DNA from: Dorea sp. D27
GTDB taxonomy: Bacteria > Bacillota > Clostridia > Lachnospirales > Lachnospiraceae
Length of the DNA: 64,000 nt
Direction: 5' to 3'
Assembly: GCF_001185345.1 (NCBI RefSeq)
Contig: NZ_KQ236745.1
Coordinates: 146,655-210,654 of the forward strand
Shown: piece after piece, positions 16,192 through 25,119 of the stretch
Numbering within the stretch: the first letter of the stretch is position 1
Layout of the letters: every line of letters begins with the position of its first letter
Made by a program: the position numbers and the translations under genes
Notes under the pieces: generated by a model
Databases searched by the model: none
The model's input: the letters and a program-made list of their open reading frames with translations, nothing else
Told to the model about the DNA's origin: nothing

Positions 16192-18750
16192 ATGTACACA
16201 TTAGTGGTCAACGGACAGACGTATAAGGTCAAGGAAGATAAGAAACTGATGCGGTTCTTGCGGGATGACCTGCACCTGACCTCCGTAAAAGACGGGTGCA
16301 GCGAGGGAGCCTGCGGGACGTGCACGGTTATCATAGACGGTAAGGCAGCCCGTGCATGCATCCCTCTCGTGTCCAGAATGGAAGGGAAACAGATTGTCAC
16401 GGTGGAAGGCTTGAGCGAAAGAGAAAAAGAAGTGTATGGCTATGCATTTGCAAAAGCAGGCGCGGTGCAGTGCGGCTTCTGTATTCCTGGTATGGTCATG
16501 TGCGCCAAGGCACTTATTGATGAGAAGCCGGGGCCTTCCCGGCTGGAAGTGGCAGCGGCCATTAAGAACAATGTATGCCGCTGTACAGGCTATAAAAAGA
16601 TGATAGATGCTGTCCTGCTCAGCGCAGATATCTTCGGGAACCGTTTGGAAGTACGGGAAGACGAAGGGAGTGCTCCGACAGGCAGGGCGATACAGAGGAT
16701 TGATGCAAGGGAAAAGGTGCTCGGTACCGGAGAATATGTAGATGACATGTATCTGGATGGCATGATATATGCCAGCGCAGTGCGTTCTGCTTATCCGCGG
16801 GCCAGAGTGCTGGCGGTACATACGGAGGCCGCAAAAGCACTGCCGGGCGTCGTTGGGGTGTTTACGGCGGCAGACATACCAGGAAGCGTGAAGGTAGGCC
16901 ATCTGAAGCAGGACTGGGACACGATGATACCGGTCGGGAAGGAGACGCATTACCTTGGAGACGCGGTCTGCATCGTGGCAGCAGAGGCACCGGAACTTGT
17001 GGAAGAGGCGAAGAAACTTGTCCACATAGAGTACGAGGAGCTGGAACCGGTGCTGGATCCGTTCCAAGCTATGGAGGAGGGGGCACCGAAGGTGCATGGA
17101 GACGGCAATATCCTCGCCCATGAGCATCTCGTGCGGGGCAGCGCGGATGAGATGATTGCAGCTTCCTGCTACAAGGTGACGAACCATTACGAGACGCCGT
17201 GGACGGAGCATGCATTCCTGGAACCAGAGGCAGCAGTAGCGATGCCGTTTGACGACGGAGTGTTCATCTATTCATCAGATCAGGGCACGTATGATACACA
17301 GCGTGAATGTGCAAAGATGCTCGGCATCCCACGGGATAAGGTTATTGTGGAAAATAAGCTGGTAGGTGGCGGGTTCGGCGGCAAAGAAGATGTGACCGTA
17401 CAGCATCACGCAGCTCTAGTTGCTTATCTGACAAAACGTGCAGTTAAGGTGAAGCTGTCGAGGAAGGAAAGTATCCTCATACATCCAAAGCGGCACCCGA
17501 TGTGGATGGACGTGACGACGGCCTGTGATAAGGACGGCTATCTGACCGCGATGAAGGCGGTCGTCGTATCGGACACGGGTGCATATGCGTCCCTGGGCGG
17601 TCCGGTGCTTCAAAGGGCTTGTACCCATGCGGCCGGACCCTATAATTTCCAGACGATAGACATCGAAGGAAAAGCCGTCTACACGAACAATCCGCCTGCC
17701 GGCGCATTCCGGGGATTTGGCGTGACGCAGACGTGCTTCGCGTCAGAGATGAACCTGAATGCGCTGGCAGAGCTGGTGGGAATCACGCCGTGGGAAATCC
17801 GATACAGGAACTCCATAAGACCGGGGCAGGTGCTGCCGAATGGACAGATAGCCGACGCGTCTACGGGTGTTGCAGAGGCGCTGGAGGCGGTGAAGGATAT
17901 ATATGACAGGGAACCTTATGCAGGAGTGGCCTGTGCCATGAAAAATGCCGGTGTCGGTGTCGGACTTCCGGACTGGGGCCGTTGCCGCCTGCTTGTGAAC
18001 GGTCAAAAGGTGGAGATACATTCCGGAGCTTCCTGTATCGGTCAGGGGCTTGGGACGGTGCTTACGCAGATTGTCTCAGAAGCCGCGGGCCTTCCTCTGG
18101 CCGGCATCTCTTATAAGCAGCCGAATACGGCCAAAGCGCCGGACTCCGGGACGACTTCCGGCTCCCGGCAGACGCTTGTGACAGGCGAGGCGGCAAGGCG
18201 GGCAGCCGAAGCGCTGCGCGCAGACATAGAACGGTATGGTCTGGCGGGGCTGGATGGCAGAGAGTATTATGGAGAATATCTGGCAGAAACCGATAGGATG
18301 GGAAGCGATGTTCCATACCCGATATCCCATGTCGCTTATGGCTACGCGGCTCAGCTCTGCGTTCTCAATGAAGACGGCACGGTGAAGCTGCTGGCGGCGG
18401 CGCATGATGTGGGGAAAGCAGTCAATCCGGTCAGCGTGGAAGGCCAGATTGAAGGCGGTGTCGTCATGGGGATGGGATATGCCCTGACAGAACAATACGT
18501 TCTGGAAGGAGGCGAGCCAAAATCAAAGTTTGGGACGCTCGGGCTGTTGAAAGCCGACAAAATACCGGAAATAAACCCTATCATTATTGAAAAACCGGGA
18601 GTGCCCGCCGCGTACGGGGCTATTGGCATCGGGGAGATTACCTCCATTCCCACGGCACCGGCCATAGCGGGAGCATATTATAAATGGAACGGACAGTTCC
18701 AGACAAAGCTGCCACTTACGGGCACGCCTTATGAAAAAAAGAAAAAGTGA
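16192..18750 (+). CDS. Selenium-dependent xanthine dehydrogenase, fused Fe-S and molybdenum subunits
   Basis: 852 aa. Residues 1-150 form the two-[2Fe-2S] domain with all eight ligands: C36, C41, C44, C56, and C94, C97, C129, C131. From ~170 on it is the molybdopterin-binding subunit, with GGGFGGKED (~390), AFRGFG (~505) and the catalytic glutamate at ~815 in GIGEITSIP. Length and fusion match the selenium-dependent XDH family rather than aerobic XDH. It should hydroxylate hypoxanthine/xanthine or work in reverse on urate. No FAD subunit is present here, so electrons must pass to another partner. Preceded by a strong AAGGAGG. Confidence 0.92.
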   Translation: MYTLVVNGQTYKVKEDKKLMRFLRDDLHLTSVKDGCSEGACGTCTVIIDGKAARACIPLVSRMEGKQIVTVEGLSEREKEVYGYAFAKAGAVQCGFCIPGMVMCAKALIDEKPGPSRLEVAAAIKNNVCRCTGYKKMIDAVLLSADIFGNRLEVREDEGSAPTGRAIQRIDAREKVLGTGEYVDDMYLDGMIYASAVRSAYPRARVLAVHTEAAKALPGVVGVFTAADIPGSVKVGHLKQDWDTMIPVGKETHYLGDAVCIVAAEAPELVEEAKKLVHIEYEELEPVLDPFQAMEEGAPKVHGDGNILAHEHLVRGSADEMIAASCYKVTNHYETPWTEHAFLEPEAAVAMPFDDGVFIYSSDQGTYDTQRECAKMLGIPRDKVIVENKLVGGGFGGKEDVTVQHHAALVAYLTKRAVKVKLSRKESILIHPKRHPMWMDVTTACDKDGYLTAMKAVVVSDTGAYASLGGPVLQRACTHAAGPYNFQTIDIEGKAVYTNNPPAGAFRGFGVTQTCFASEMNLNALAELVGITPWEIRYRNSIRPGQVLPNGQIADASTGVAEALEAVKDIYDREPYAGVACAMKNAGVGVGLPDWGRCRLLVNGQKVEIHSGASCIGQGLGTVLTQIVSEAAGLPLAGISYKQPNTAKAPDSGTTSGSRQTLVTGEAARRAAEALRADIERYGLAGLDGREYYGEYLAETDRMGSDVPYPISHVAYGYAAQLCVLNEDGTVKLLAAAHDVGKAVNPVSVEGQIEGGVVMGMGYALTEQYVLEGGEPKSKFGTLGLLKADKIPEINPIIIEKPGVPAAYGAIGIGEITSIPTAPAIAGAYYKWNGQFQTKLPLTGTPYEKKKK

Positions 18751-18780
18751 AATTGTGTTCTACAGAGACATGAAGAAAAG

Positions 18781-18814
18781 GGGACAGGTGCTGACTTTGC
18801 AGAAAACCTGTCCC
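18781..18814. repeat. GGGACAGG inverted repeat element
   Basis: GGGACAGGT (18781-18789) and ACCTGTCCC (18806-18814) form a hairpin 30 nt after the xdh stop. It shares its core with the 74-bp palindrome at 28085. It may act as a terminator (an A/T-rich tail follows) or be a decayed REP-like element. Confidence 0.5.
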
Positions 18815-18826
18815 TATATTAGAACA

Positions 18827-18854
18827 AACGAGTTGTTTTAAAAAACAACTTGTT
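18827..18854. promoter_or_regulatory. 13-bp inverted repeat upstream of modA
   Basis: AACGAGTTGTTTT (18827-18839) faces AAAACAACTTGTT (18842-18854), one G-T pair aside. It could be a terminator stem of the purine operon or an operator for the ModE-type protein; no clear T tract follows. A smaller CATTCCC/GGGATG stem lies before modA. No gene is present in 18751-18916. Confidence 0.35.
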
Positions 18855-18916
18855 GTATCATTCCCAGTAACAGGATGATGTACCCGGGATGATTGGATTA
18901 TGAGGAGGAATAGAGG

Positions 18917-19765
18917 ATGAAGAAGAGAAACAGGATAATCAGCATGATTTTGGCAGCCGTCCTGGCAGGTACGTTCATGGCCGGGTGCGTCGGCTCAGAC
19001 AAGGCGGATAAGAAGAGGGAGGCAACAGTAGAGAAGCAGAGGACAGAGGATAGCGGCAAGGAACCTGTTACGTTACTGGTAGCGGCGGCGGCAAGCCTGG
19101 AATATTCTTATGCGGACGAGCTTATTCCCATGTTTGAGAAGAAGTATCCCTATATCAATGTAGAAGGTGCTTATGACAGTTCAGGAAAGCTCCAGACACA
19201 GATAGAAGAAGGGCTTGAGGCGGATGTATTCATGTCGGCGGCCACGAAGCAGATGGAGGCCCTGGCGGATGAAGCTATGGTAGATAAGGACACGGTTACC
19301 AATCTGCTCCAGAATAAGATTGTGCTTATCACGTCATCGGATTGTGAGCTGGACCTGAAGGAATTTAAGGATATCACAAAGACGGATACGATTGCGATTG
19401 GAGACCCGGCAAGTGTTCCGGTGGGACAGTATGCAAAAGAAGCGCTGACGAACCTTGGTATCTGGGATTCCGTATCGGCTAAGGCAAGCCTCGGAACTAA
19501 TGTGACGGAGGTGCTGAACTGGGTGGCGGAAGGAAGTGCCCAGGCCGGTATCGTATATGCCACGGACGCGGCTGCGACAGAGAAAGTAAAAGTAGCTGCC
19601 GAGGCGCCGGAGGACAGTCTGTCCGGGCCGGCGGTCTACCCGGCAGGAATCGTTTCCGCGTCGAGGCACAAGGAAGAGGCCCGGCTGTTCCTGGATTTCC
19701 TGAAAAGCGAAGAGGCGATTGCGGTATTTGAAACATACGGGTTCACAGTTGACAAACCAGAATAA
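18917..19765 (+). CDS. modA: Molybdate ABC transporter substrate-binding lipoprotein
   Basis: 282 aa. A lipoprotein signal ends at the lipobox MAGC (~residue 24), followed by a charged linker and a ModA domain: VAAAASLEYSYADELIPMFE, GADVFMSA-like EADVFMSAATKQMEAL and VPVGQYAKEALTNLGIWD. It binds molybdate or tungstate outside the membrane and delivers it to ModB/ModC. Its position after a molybdenum hydroxylase operon links metal supply to the purine pathway. Own RBS GAGGAGG; a 166-nt gap with hairpins separates it from xdh. Confidence 0.93.
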   Translation: MKKRNRIISMILAAVLAGTFMAGCVGSDKADKKREATVEKQRTEDSGKEPVTLLVAAAASLEYSYADELIPMFEKKYPYINVEGAYDSSGKLQTQIEEGLEADVFMSAATKQMEALADEAMVDKDTVTNLLQNKIVLITSSDCELDLKEFKDITKTDTIAIGDPASVPVGQYAKEALTNLGIWDSVSAKASLGTNVTEVLNWVAEGSAQAGIVYATDAAATEKVKVAAEAPEDSLSGPAVYPAGIVSASRHKEEARLFLDFLKSEEAIAVFETYGFTVDKPE

Positions 19766-19780
19766 GCAGAGGAGGCGGAC

Positions 19781-20458
19781 ATGGATTTTTCACCGATTTT
19801 AATCTCTCTGAAGACAGCAGTCTTTTCAATTGTCATCACGTTCTTCACAGGGATGCTGGCGGCATATCTTGTCGTGCGTATCCGAAACGTAAAGGTAAAG
19901 ATAGCGTGGGACGGCTTTCTGACGCTTCCGCTCGTGCTCCCGCCTACAGTAGCCGGCTTTTTTCTGCTCTATCTGTTTGGAGTGAAGCGTCCGCTTGGCA
20001 GCTTTTTTGTGGAATACTTCGGGGTGAAGATCGCGTTTTCCTGGGGGGCCACGGTGCTGGCGGCGGCAGTGATATCATTTCCGCTCATGTACCGCTCCGC
20101 CAGAGGGGCCTTCGAGCAGGTGGATGAAAACCTGATATTTGCAGCAAGGACGCTCGGTATGCCCGAGGCTGTGATTTTCCGCAGAATTCTGCTTCCCAAC
20201 GCCCTGCCGGGGATCCTGTCCGGCGGTATCCTTGCCTTTGCAAGAGGGCTCGGGGAGTTTGGTGCGACGGCTATGATTGCGGGAAATATCGCGGGCAGGA
20301 CAAGAACACTTCCGCTTGCCGTCTATTCTGAGGTGGCGGCGGGAAATATGGAAGGCGCATACCGATACGTGCTTATCCTTGTGCTCCTTTCCTTCCTCGC
20401 AGTGTCTGGAATGAACGTGGCGGCGGGGTGGTTCAGGAAGCAGGACCGGAGGAGATGA
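19781..20458 (+). CDS. modB: Molybdate ABC transporter permease
   Basis: 225 aa, typical ModB length, with five to six membrane helices. The coupling-helix motif is EFGATAMIAGNIAGRTRTLP near residue 165, and VLPPTVAGFFLLYLFG lies near residue 60, both characteristic of ModB. It forms the membrane channel for molybdate with ModA and ModC. It starts 15 nt after modA and ends 3 nt before modC. Confidence 0.94.
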   Translation: MDFSPILISLKTAVFSIVITFFTGMLAAYLVVRIRNVKVKIAWDGFLTLPLVLPPTVAGFFLLYLFGVKRPLGSFFVEYFGVKIAFSWGATVLAAAVISFPLMYRSARGAFEQVDENLIFAARTLGMPEAVIFRRILLPNALPGILSGGILAFARGLGEFGATAMIAGNIAGRTRTLPLAVYSEVAAGNMEGAYRYVLILVLLSFLAVSGMNVAAGWFRKQDRRR

Positions 20459-20461
20459 ACG

Positions 20462-21475
20462 ATGGGACAGATAGAGGCCAGTTTACAAAAAGAATTTAAG
20501 AACTTCAAACTGAATATGAATCTTACATCGCCAGGGCATATCCTGGGTGTCCTCGGAGCTTCGGGGTGCGGCAAAAGCATGAGCCTTAAGGCCATTGCAG
20601 GTATCTCCGCTCTGGATAAAGGAAAGGTTGCCATCGGAGGAAGAATTGTATATGATAGTGGCAGAAGGATTGATCTGACACCGCAGAAACGCAAGGTCGG
20701 TTACTTGTTCCAGAATTATGCGCTGTTTCCAAACATGACAGTATATGAGAACATAGCCGCAGGGGCCGGAAGAGATACCTTTTATGTAAAAAATCTGATC
20801 AGCCGGTTCCATCTGGAAGGACTGGAAAGTCTGTATCCCGGCAGACTGTCAGGGGGACAGCAGCAGCGGACCGCGCTTGCAAGGATTCTTGCGTCCAGGC
20901 CGGAGGCGCTGCTGCTGGACGAGCCTTTTTCTGCACTGGACAGCTATCTGAAAGAAGAGCTCCAGATGGAACTGAAGGAACGACTTTCGGAATTTGAAGG
21001 GGCGGTTATGATTGTCAGCCATGACAGGGATGAACTGTACAGGCTCTGCGACCATATCATGGTCATGTCATCCGGGGCAAATATTATCTGCAAAGGGACG
21101 GAGGAGCTGTTTGCCAATCCAGAAAAAGTGGAGGCGGCGAGGCTTACCGGATGTAAGAACATCTCACCGGCCATCCGTGTCGGAGAACAGGTGGTAGAGG
21201 CCGCTGATTGGGGCGTACGATTCAGACTGAACAGGAGGATACCGGAGCATATGAGGTATATCGGTATCCGCGCCCATGATTTCCTGCCGGCGGATAGAGA
21301 CGGTCAGATTGCGGTGGAGACGGTTCATGTGGCCGACGCGCCTTTCGAACGTAACATATTATTTAAAAATGCAGACAATCCGGGAGAAACTATGTGGATG
21401 AAGCTGGACCGCGGGTACAGGCAGGTGCCGGAGCGGGTCAGCGTGCGGGAAGATAAGATATTATTGTTGGAGTGA
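20462..21475 (+). CDS. modC: Molybdate ABC transporter ATP-binding protein
   Basis: 337 aa. The Walker A motif is GASGCGKS (~residue 33), the Q-loop YLFQNYALFP, the signature LSGGQQQRTALARIL, and Walker B LLLDEPFSALD with an H-loop IVSHDRDE. The C-terminal ~100 residues (RIPEHMRYIGIRAHDF onward) resemble a regulatory oxyanion-binding (MOP-like) region. It energises ModAB. The downstream regulator overlaps or abuts its stop codon. Confidence 0.92.
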   Translation: MGQIEASLQKEFKNFKLNMNLTSPGHILGVLGASGCGKSMSLKAIAGISALDKGKVAIGGRIVYDSGRRIDLTPQKRKVGYLFQNYALFPNMTVYENIAAGAGRDTFYVKNLISRFHLEGLESLYPGRLSGGQQQRTALARILASRPEALLLDEPFSALDSYLKEELQMELKERLSEFEGAVMIVSHDRDELYRLCDHIMVMSSGANIICKGTEELFANPEKVEAARLTGCKNISPAIRVGEQVVEAADWGVRFRLNRRIPEHMRYIGIRAHDFLPADRDGQIAVETVHVADAPFERNILFKNADNPGETMWMKLDRGYRQVPERVSVREDKILLLE

Positions 21476-21480
21476 TGGAT

Positions 21481-21843
21481 ATGCTTCATGCAGAAGCCAG
21501 AATCAGAATATGCGGGGATAGTCAGATATTTGGCCCTGGCATCGTACAGCTGCTGGCCAATGTAGAAAAGACCGGCTCAGTAAAAGAGGCCTGTGCCCTT
21601 ATGGGCATGTCTTACAGCAAAGGCTGGAGGATTGTCAACCGGGCGGAGCAGGAGCTTGGAATCAGGCTGATAGAGCGCCGGCATGGCGGAAGGTGCGGCG
21701 GCAGCTGCACGGTCACGGTACAGGGCAGAAAGATGGCGGCGAATTACGAGAAGATGGTAAGGGAGATTGAAGCTTATACAGAGCAGACATTCCAGATGTA
21801 TTTTCCCGAATATGGTGAGGACTTTGGAAAGGAGAATCCATGA
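21481..21843 (+). CDS. ModE-type winged-helix regulator without MOP domains
   Basis: 120 aa from the ATG at 21481, chosen because TTGGAG lies 8 nt upstream; ATG 21475, overlapping the modC stop, is possible. It is only the LysR-like winged helix of ModE: FGPGIVQLLANVEKTGSVKEAC, MSYSKGWRIVNRAEQELG, LIERRHGGRCGGSCTVT. Full ModE has C-terminal molybdate-binding domains, which are absent here. It may sense molybdate through another protein or act as a co-regulator of mod or purine genes. Coupled to both neighbours. Confidence 0.85.
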   Translation: MLHAEARIRICGDSQIFGPGIVQLLANVEKTGSVKEACALMGMSYSKGWRIVNRAEQELGIRLIERRHGGRCGGSCTVTVQGRKMAANYEKMVREIEAYTEQTFQMYFPEYGEDFGKENP

Positions 21844-22469
21844 TGAAAGTGCTATTGATAAACGGAAGCCCGAATGAACACGGCTGTACGTATACCGCCC
21901 TCACGGAAGTGGCAGCTACCCTACAGAGACATGATATCGAGACAGAGATATGCTATCTCGGGAAGAAGCCCATCCCTGGATGCATCGCCTGCGGGAAGTG
22001 CGCGGACACGGGCAGATGTGTCTGGAACGACCAGGTGAACGAAGTCGGGGAGATGCTTGGCGGGATGGATGCGCTTGTGGTCGGTTCCCCTGTCTACTAT
22101 GCCGGACCGAGCGGACAGCTGACCGCGTTTCTGGACCGGTTGTTCTACTCGAACAAAGATGTGATGGCCGGCAAGCCGGGGGCAGCCGTCGTGTCGTGCA
22201 GAAGGGGAGGCGCTTCTGCGGCCTTTGACAGGCTGAACAAATACTTTACCATCAGCAGCATGCCGGTCGTCTCGTCACAATACTGGAACCAGGTGCATGG
22301 GCTTACGCCTGAGGATGTGAGGAAAGATGAAGAAGGACTGCAGACGATGCGCACGCTTGGAGAGAATATGGCGTGGCTGCTGCAATGTATCGACGCGGGC
22401 AGGAAAGCGGGAGTGAAGCCGCCGGTATACGAGCCGAAGATTGCGACTAATTTTATTCGGGAGGACTGA
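21840..22469 (+). CDS. NADPH-dependent FMN reductase/flavodoxin-like oxidoreductase
   Basis: 209 aa. Flavodoxin-like fold: LLINGSPNEHGCTYTAL (phosphate loop), then C-x2-C cysteines in GCIACGKCADTGRCVW and the flavin-stacking GSPVYYAGPSGQLTAFLDRLF. This is the iron-sulfur flavoprotein/multimeric flavodoxin group, but with the cysteines spaced GCIACGKC-(6)-C. Its ATG overlaps the ModE-like stop, so it belongs to the mod operon. It may provide an electron carrier for the flavin-less hydroxylase; this is speculation. Confidence 0.85.
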   Translation: MMKVLLINGSPNEHGCTYTALTEVAATLQRHDIETEICYLGKKPIPGCIACGKCADTGRCVWNDQVNEVGEMLGGMDALVVGSPVYYAGPSGQLTAFLDRLFYSNKDVMAGKPGAAVVSCRRGGASAAFDRLNKYFTISSMPVVSSQYWNQVHGLTPEDVRKDEEGLQTMRTLGENMAWLLQCIDAGRKAGVKPPVYEPKIATNFIRED

Positions 22470-22475
22470 GACGGG

Positions 22476-22507
22476 GAGCAGAAACTTTACAAAGTTTCTG
22501 CTCTTTT
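22476..22507 (+). terminator. Rho-independent terminator after the mod operon
   Basis: GAGCAGAAACTTT (22476-22488), 2-nt loop, AAAGTTTCTGCTC (22491-22503), then TTTT. A strong 13-bp stem just after the flavin reductase stop. Confidence 0.85.
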
Positions 22508-22589
22508 ATAGATTTCACCCTGAGACTGGGGTATAATGGATTCAATATTATAAAAAGCAAACATAGAGAAACGAGGAGGAAACTATAAT

Positions 22590-23324
22590 ATGTGGAACAG
22601 GGTGGAACTTAAAATGCGGGGAAAGCAGGCATTTCAACATAATTACTGGCCGTGTGTCGGAGTGGCATTTCTCATGTCGGTCATATCTATGGTAATGAAT
22701 TCGGGTGGCGCGAGCCGGAGCACGGCGTCCTTAAGGCAGACGACATATTACAGCGACAGCTCGGCCTATACGGATTCGTTCTCTGCTGGATGGCCTGCGT
22801 TCGGAGCAATTCTGGGAGCTGTGGCAATCATGCTGGCGCTGCTTGGCACGCTGCTCATGATATTTGTAGGAAATGTGCTGGAAGTCGGCGGCAAGAGATT
22901 TTTTGTCCGTAACCAGACGGAGCGTGTCAGCGTGGGAGCGGTGCTGGATGGTTTCAGATCCGGCCATTACGGTAATATCGTGCTCACGATGTTTTTGCGA
23001 GACCTGTTTATATTTTTGTGGGCGTTGCTGCTGATCGTTCCTGGAATTATAAAATCATATGAATATCGGATGATACCGTACATCCTTTCGGAGAATCCAG
23101 GCATGAGCTATAAGGAAGCATTTGCAATCAGCAAACGTATGATGACAGGACAGAAGCTGGAGACGTTTATCATGGATCTGTCTTTTATCGGCTGGTATCT
23201 GCTGGGTGGAATCACCTGCGGCATCGCAAATATTTTCTATGTCATGCCATATGTAGAAGCGTCATTTGCCGAGATGTATTCATTCAACCGCGCAAAAGCA
23301 TATGCGGAAGGTTATATCAGGTAG
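22590..23324 (+). CDS. DUF975 family integral membrane protein
   Basis: 244 aa. The family opening (ELKMRGKQAFQHNYWPCVGVAFLMSV) and the later IPGIIKSYEYRMIPYILSENPGMSYKEAFAISKRMM are diagnostic of DUF975. About five membrane segments are visible, and the conserved MMTGQKLETFIMDLSFIGWYLLG follows. Function is unknown; DUF975 proteins are common in Firmicutes and lie near varied genes. A -10-like TATAAT at 22532-22537 follows the preceding terminator. No clear functional link to the purine genes. Confidence 0.85.
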   Translation: MWNRVELKMRGKQAFQHNYWPCVGVAFLMSVISMVMNSGGASRSTASLRQTTYYSDSSAYTDSFSAGWPAFGAILGAVAIMLALLGTLLMIFVGNVLEVGGKRFFVRNQTERVSVGAVLDGFRSGHYGNIVLTMFLRDLFIFLWALLLIVPGIIKSYEYRMIPYILSENPGMSYKEAFAISKRMMTGQKLETFIMDLSFIGWYLLGGITCGIANIFYVMPYVEASFAEMYSFNRAKAYAEGYIR

Positions 23325-23357
23325 TATAATAAGAGCATTTACGAAGGGGGCAGCGTT

Positions 23358-25055
23358 ATGGAACTGAAAGAATACCGGCGGTGCGCCGAAGTGGCCAGGC
23401 ACCGTGAAAAAGCAGAGCTTGTGCTGAAGAATGCAAATGTAGTAAATGTATTTACGGGAGAGATCCTCAAGGCTGACATAGCGGTTTCAGGCGGCAGGAT
23501 TGCAGGTATCGGGACTTATGAAGGTCAGATAGAGGAGGACCTTGATGGAAAATATCTCTGCCCTGGTTTTATCGACAGCCATCTTCATCTGGAATCTACG
23601 CTTGTGACGCCGGCAGAGCTCGTATGGCAGGCAGCAAAGTGCGGGACGACGACATTTATCGTGGATCCCCACGAGTCGGCCAATGTAGCAGGAGCCGCAG
23701 GTATCGATTATATCCTTGGACAGACGGAGCAGGTGCCGGCCAATGTGTACGTCATGATGCCGTCCTGTGTGCCTTCCACTTCCGTGGACGATAATGGATG
23801 CGTATTTACGGCGGAAAAGATGAAGCCCTATCTTGGACACCCGAGGGTGCTTGGACTGGGCGAGGTGATGGATTATGTGTCCGTCGTTAACGGGGAGGCC
23901 GGCATGCATGAGAAGCTTGCTCTTTTTAAAGGCAGAACGCTTGACGGTCATGCACCCGGGCTCGGAGATGATGAGATACAGGCTTATGCTATGGCGGGAA
24001 TCGATACGGATCATGAGTGTATTGATTATGAGTATGCCATGGAGGAACGCCGCCTGGGCATGACGATACTCATCAGGGAAGGCAGCGCGGCCAGAAACCT
24101 GGGGGCTATCGTTAAGGGAATGGTGGAGCACGGTACCGGCACGGAAGGATTCTGTTTCTGCACCGATGATAAACATATTGAAGATATACAGAGAGACGGT
24201 CATATCAACTATAATGTTAAGAAGGCCGTATCCCTTGGAATACCTGCTATCAGCGCCATACAGATGGCTACCATCCATGCGGCGGACTGCTACGGTCTCC
24301 AACATCTCGGCGCTCTTGCGCCGGGATACCAGGCGGACATGATCGTGTTCGACGATTTGGAGGATATGAATATCCTGGATGTATACCACAAGGGAATCAA
24401 AGTAGACGCCGGTACAGAACCGCAAGTCCTGCAATGCCCGGAAGAGCTGAAACACACGGTCCATCTGGATACATTTTCCAAAGCCGGATTAAAGCTTGAG
24501 AAACCGGAGGGTCCCTGCCATGTGATCCGGATGCAGGAGGGGCAGATAATCACGAAAGATGTCGTATGCGAGATTCCTGGTAAAAAAGAGTTTACAGCAG
24601 ACAGGGAATATAATAAAATTGCAGTTGTAGAGCGTCATAGGGGGACCGGAAAGACCGGCGTCGGCGTCGTGGCAGGCTTCGGTTTAAGCGGCGGCGCGGT
24701 GGCGTCCAGCGTGTCACATGATTCCCACAACATCATCGTAATCGGAGATAACGATACGGATATGGAACTGGCGGTAAATGAACTGGTACGCACCCAGGGC
24801 GGATACACTGTAGTAGAAAAAGGAAACGTATACGAGACGCTGGCATTGCCTATTATGGGACTCATGAGCGATGCAGGGTATGAGAACGTAGACAAGACAT
24901 TAAAGAAAATGATAAGAAAGGCACACGAGATGGGAGTGCCGGAGACCATGGACCCGTTCATCACACTATCGTTCATGGCCCTCCCCGTAATCCCCGAACT
25001 TCGCATAACGCCGAGAGGACTTTTCAATGTAAAAGAGTTCAAATTGTGTGAATAA
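23358..25055 (+). CDS. ade: Adenine deaminase
   Basis: 565 aa, the usual size. Amidohydrolase metal site [12 protein letters not shown] (~69-80), then [14 protein letters not shown] and [11 protein letters not shown], with [13 protein letters not shown] and [13 protein letters not shown] further on. The C-terminal region [22 protein letters not shown] is diagnostic of Ade rather than SsnA or hydantoinases. It converts adenine to hypoxanthine and ammonia, feeding the xanthine dehydrogenase encoded upstream. No purine riboswitch was seen in front of it. A 46-bp palindrome begins 3 nt after its stop. Confidence 0.95.
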   Translation: MELKEYRRCAEVARHREKAELVLKNANVVNVFTGEILKADIAVSGGRIAGIGTYEGQIEEDLDGKYLCPGFIDSHLHLESTLVTPAELVWQAAKCGTTTFIVDPHESANVAGAAGIDYILGQTEQVPANVYVMMPSCVPSTSVDDNGCVFTAEKMKPYLGHPRVLGLGEVMDYVSVVNGEAGMHEKLALFKGRTLDGHAPGLGDDEIQAYAMAGIDTDHECIDYEYAMEERRLGMTILIREGSAARNLGAIVKGMVEHGTGTEGFCFCTDDKHIEDIQRDGHINYNVKKAVSLGIPAISAIQMATIHAADCYGLQHLGALAPGYQADMIVFDDLEDMNILDVYHKGIKVDAGTEPQVLQCPEELKHTVHLDTFSKAGLKLEKPEGPCHVIRMQEGQIITKDVVCEIPGKKEFTADREYNKIAVVERHRGTGKTGVGVVAGFGLSGGAVASSVSHDSHNIIVIGDNDTDMELAVNELVRTQGGYTVVEKGNVYETLALPIMGLMSDAGYENVDKTLKKMIRKAHEMGVPETMDPFITLSFMALPVIPELRITPRGLFNVKEFKLCE

Positions 25056-25057
25056 AT

Positions 25058-25103
25058 TCAAAGGGGTCAGACCCCTGTGCATACAGGGGTCTGACCCCTT
25101 TGA
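25058..25103. repeat. 46-bp palindrome, GGGGTCAGACCCC element
   Basis: 21-bp arms (25058-25078 and 25083-25103) around the 4-nt loop GCAT; the core AGGGGTCAGACCCCTGT is the same as at 5901-5942. It separates ade from the esterase gene and may also act as a terminator hairpin. Confidence 0.8.
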
Positions 25104-25119
25104 AAAATGAGGAAATTGT

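Noticed and set aside
23325-23357. Purine riboswitch before ade
   Set aside because: The gap is only 33 nt; too short for an aptamer.
23487-24464. Reverse-strand open frame inside ade
   Set aside because: Antisense shadow of adenine deaminase with no ribosome site.
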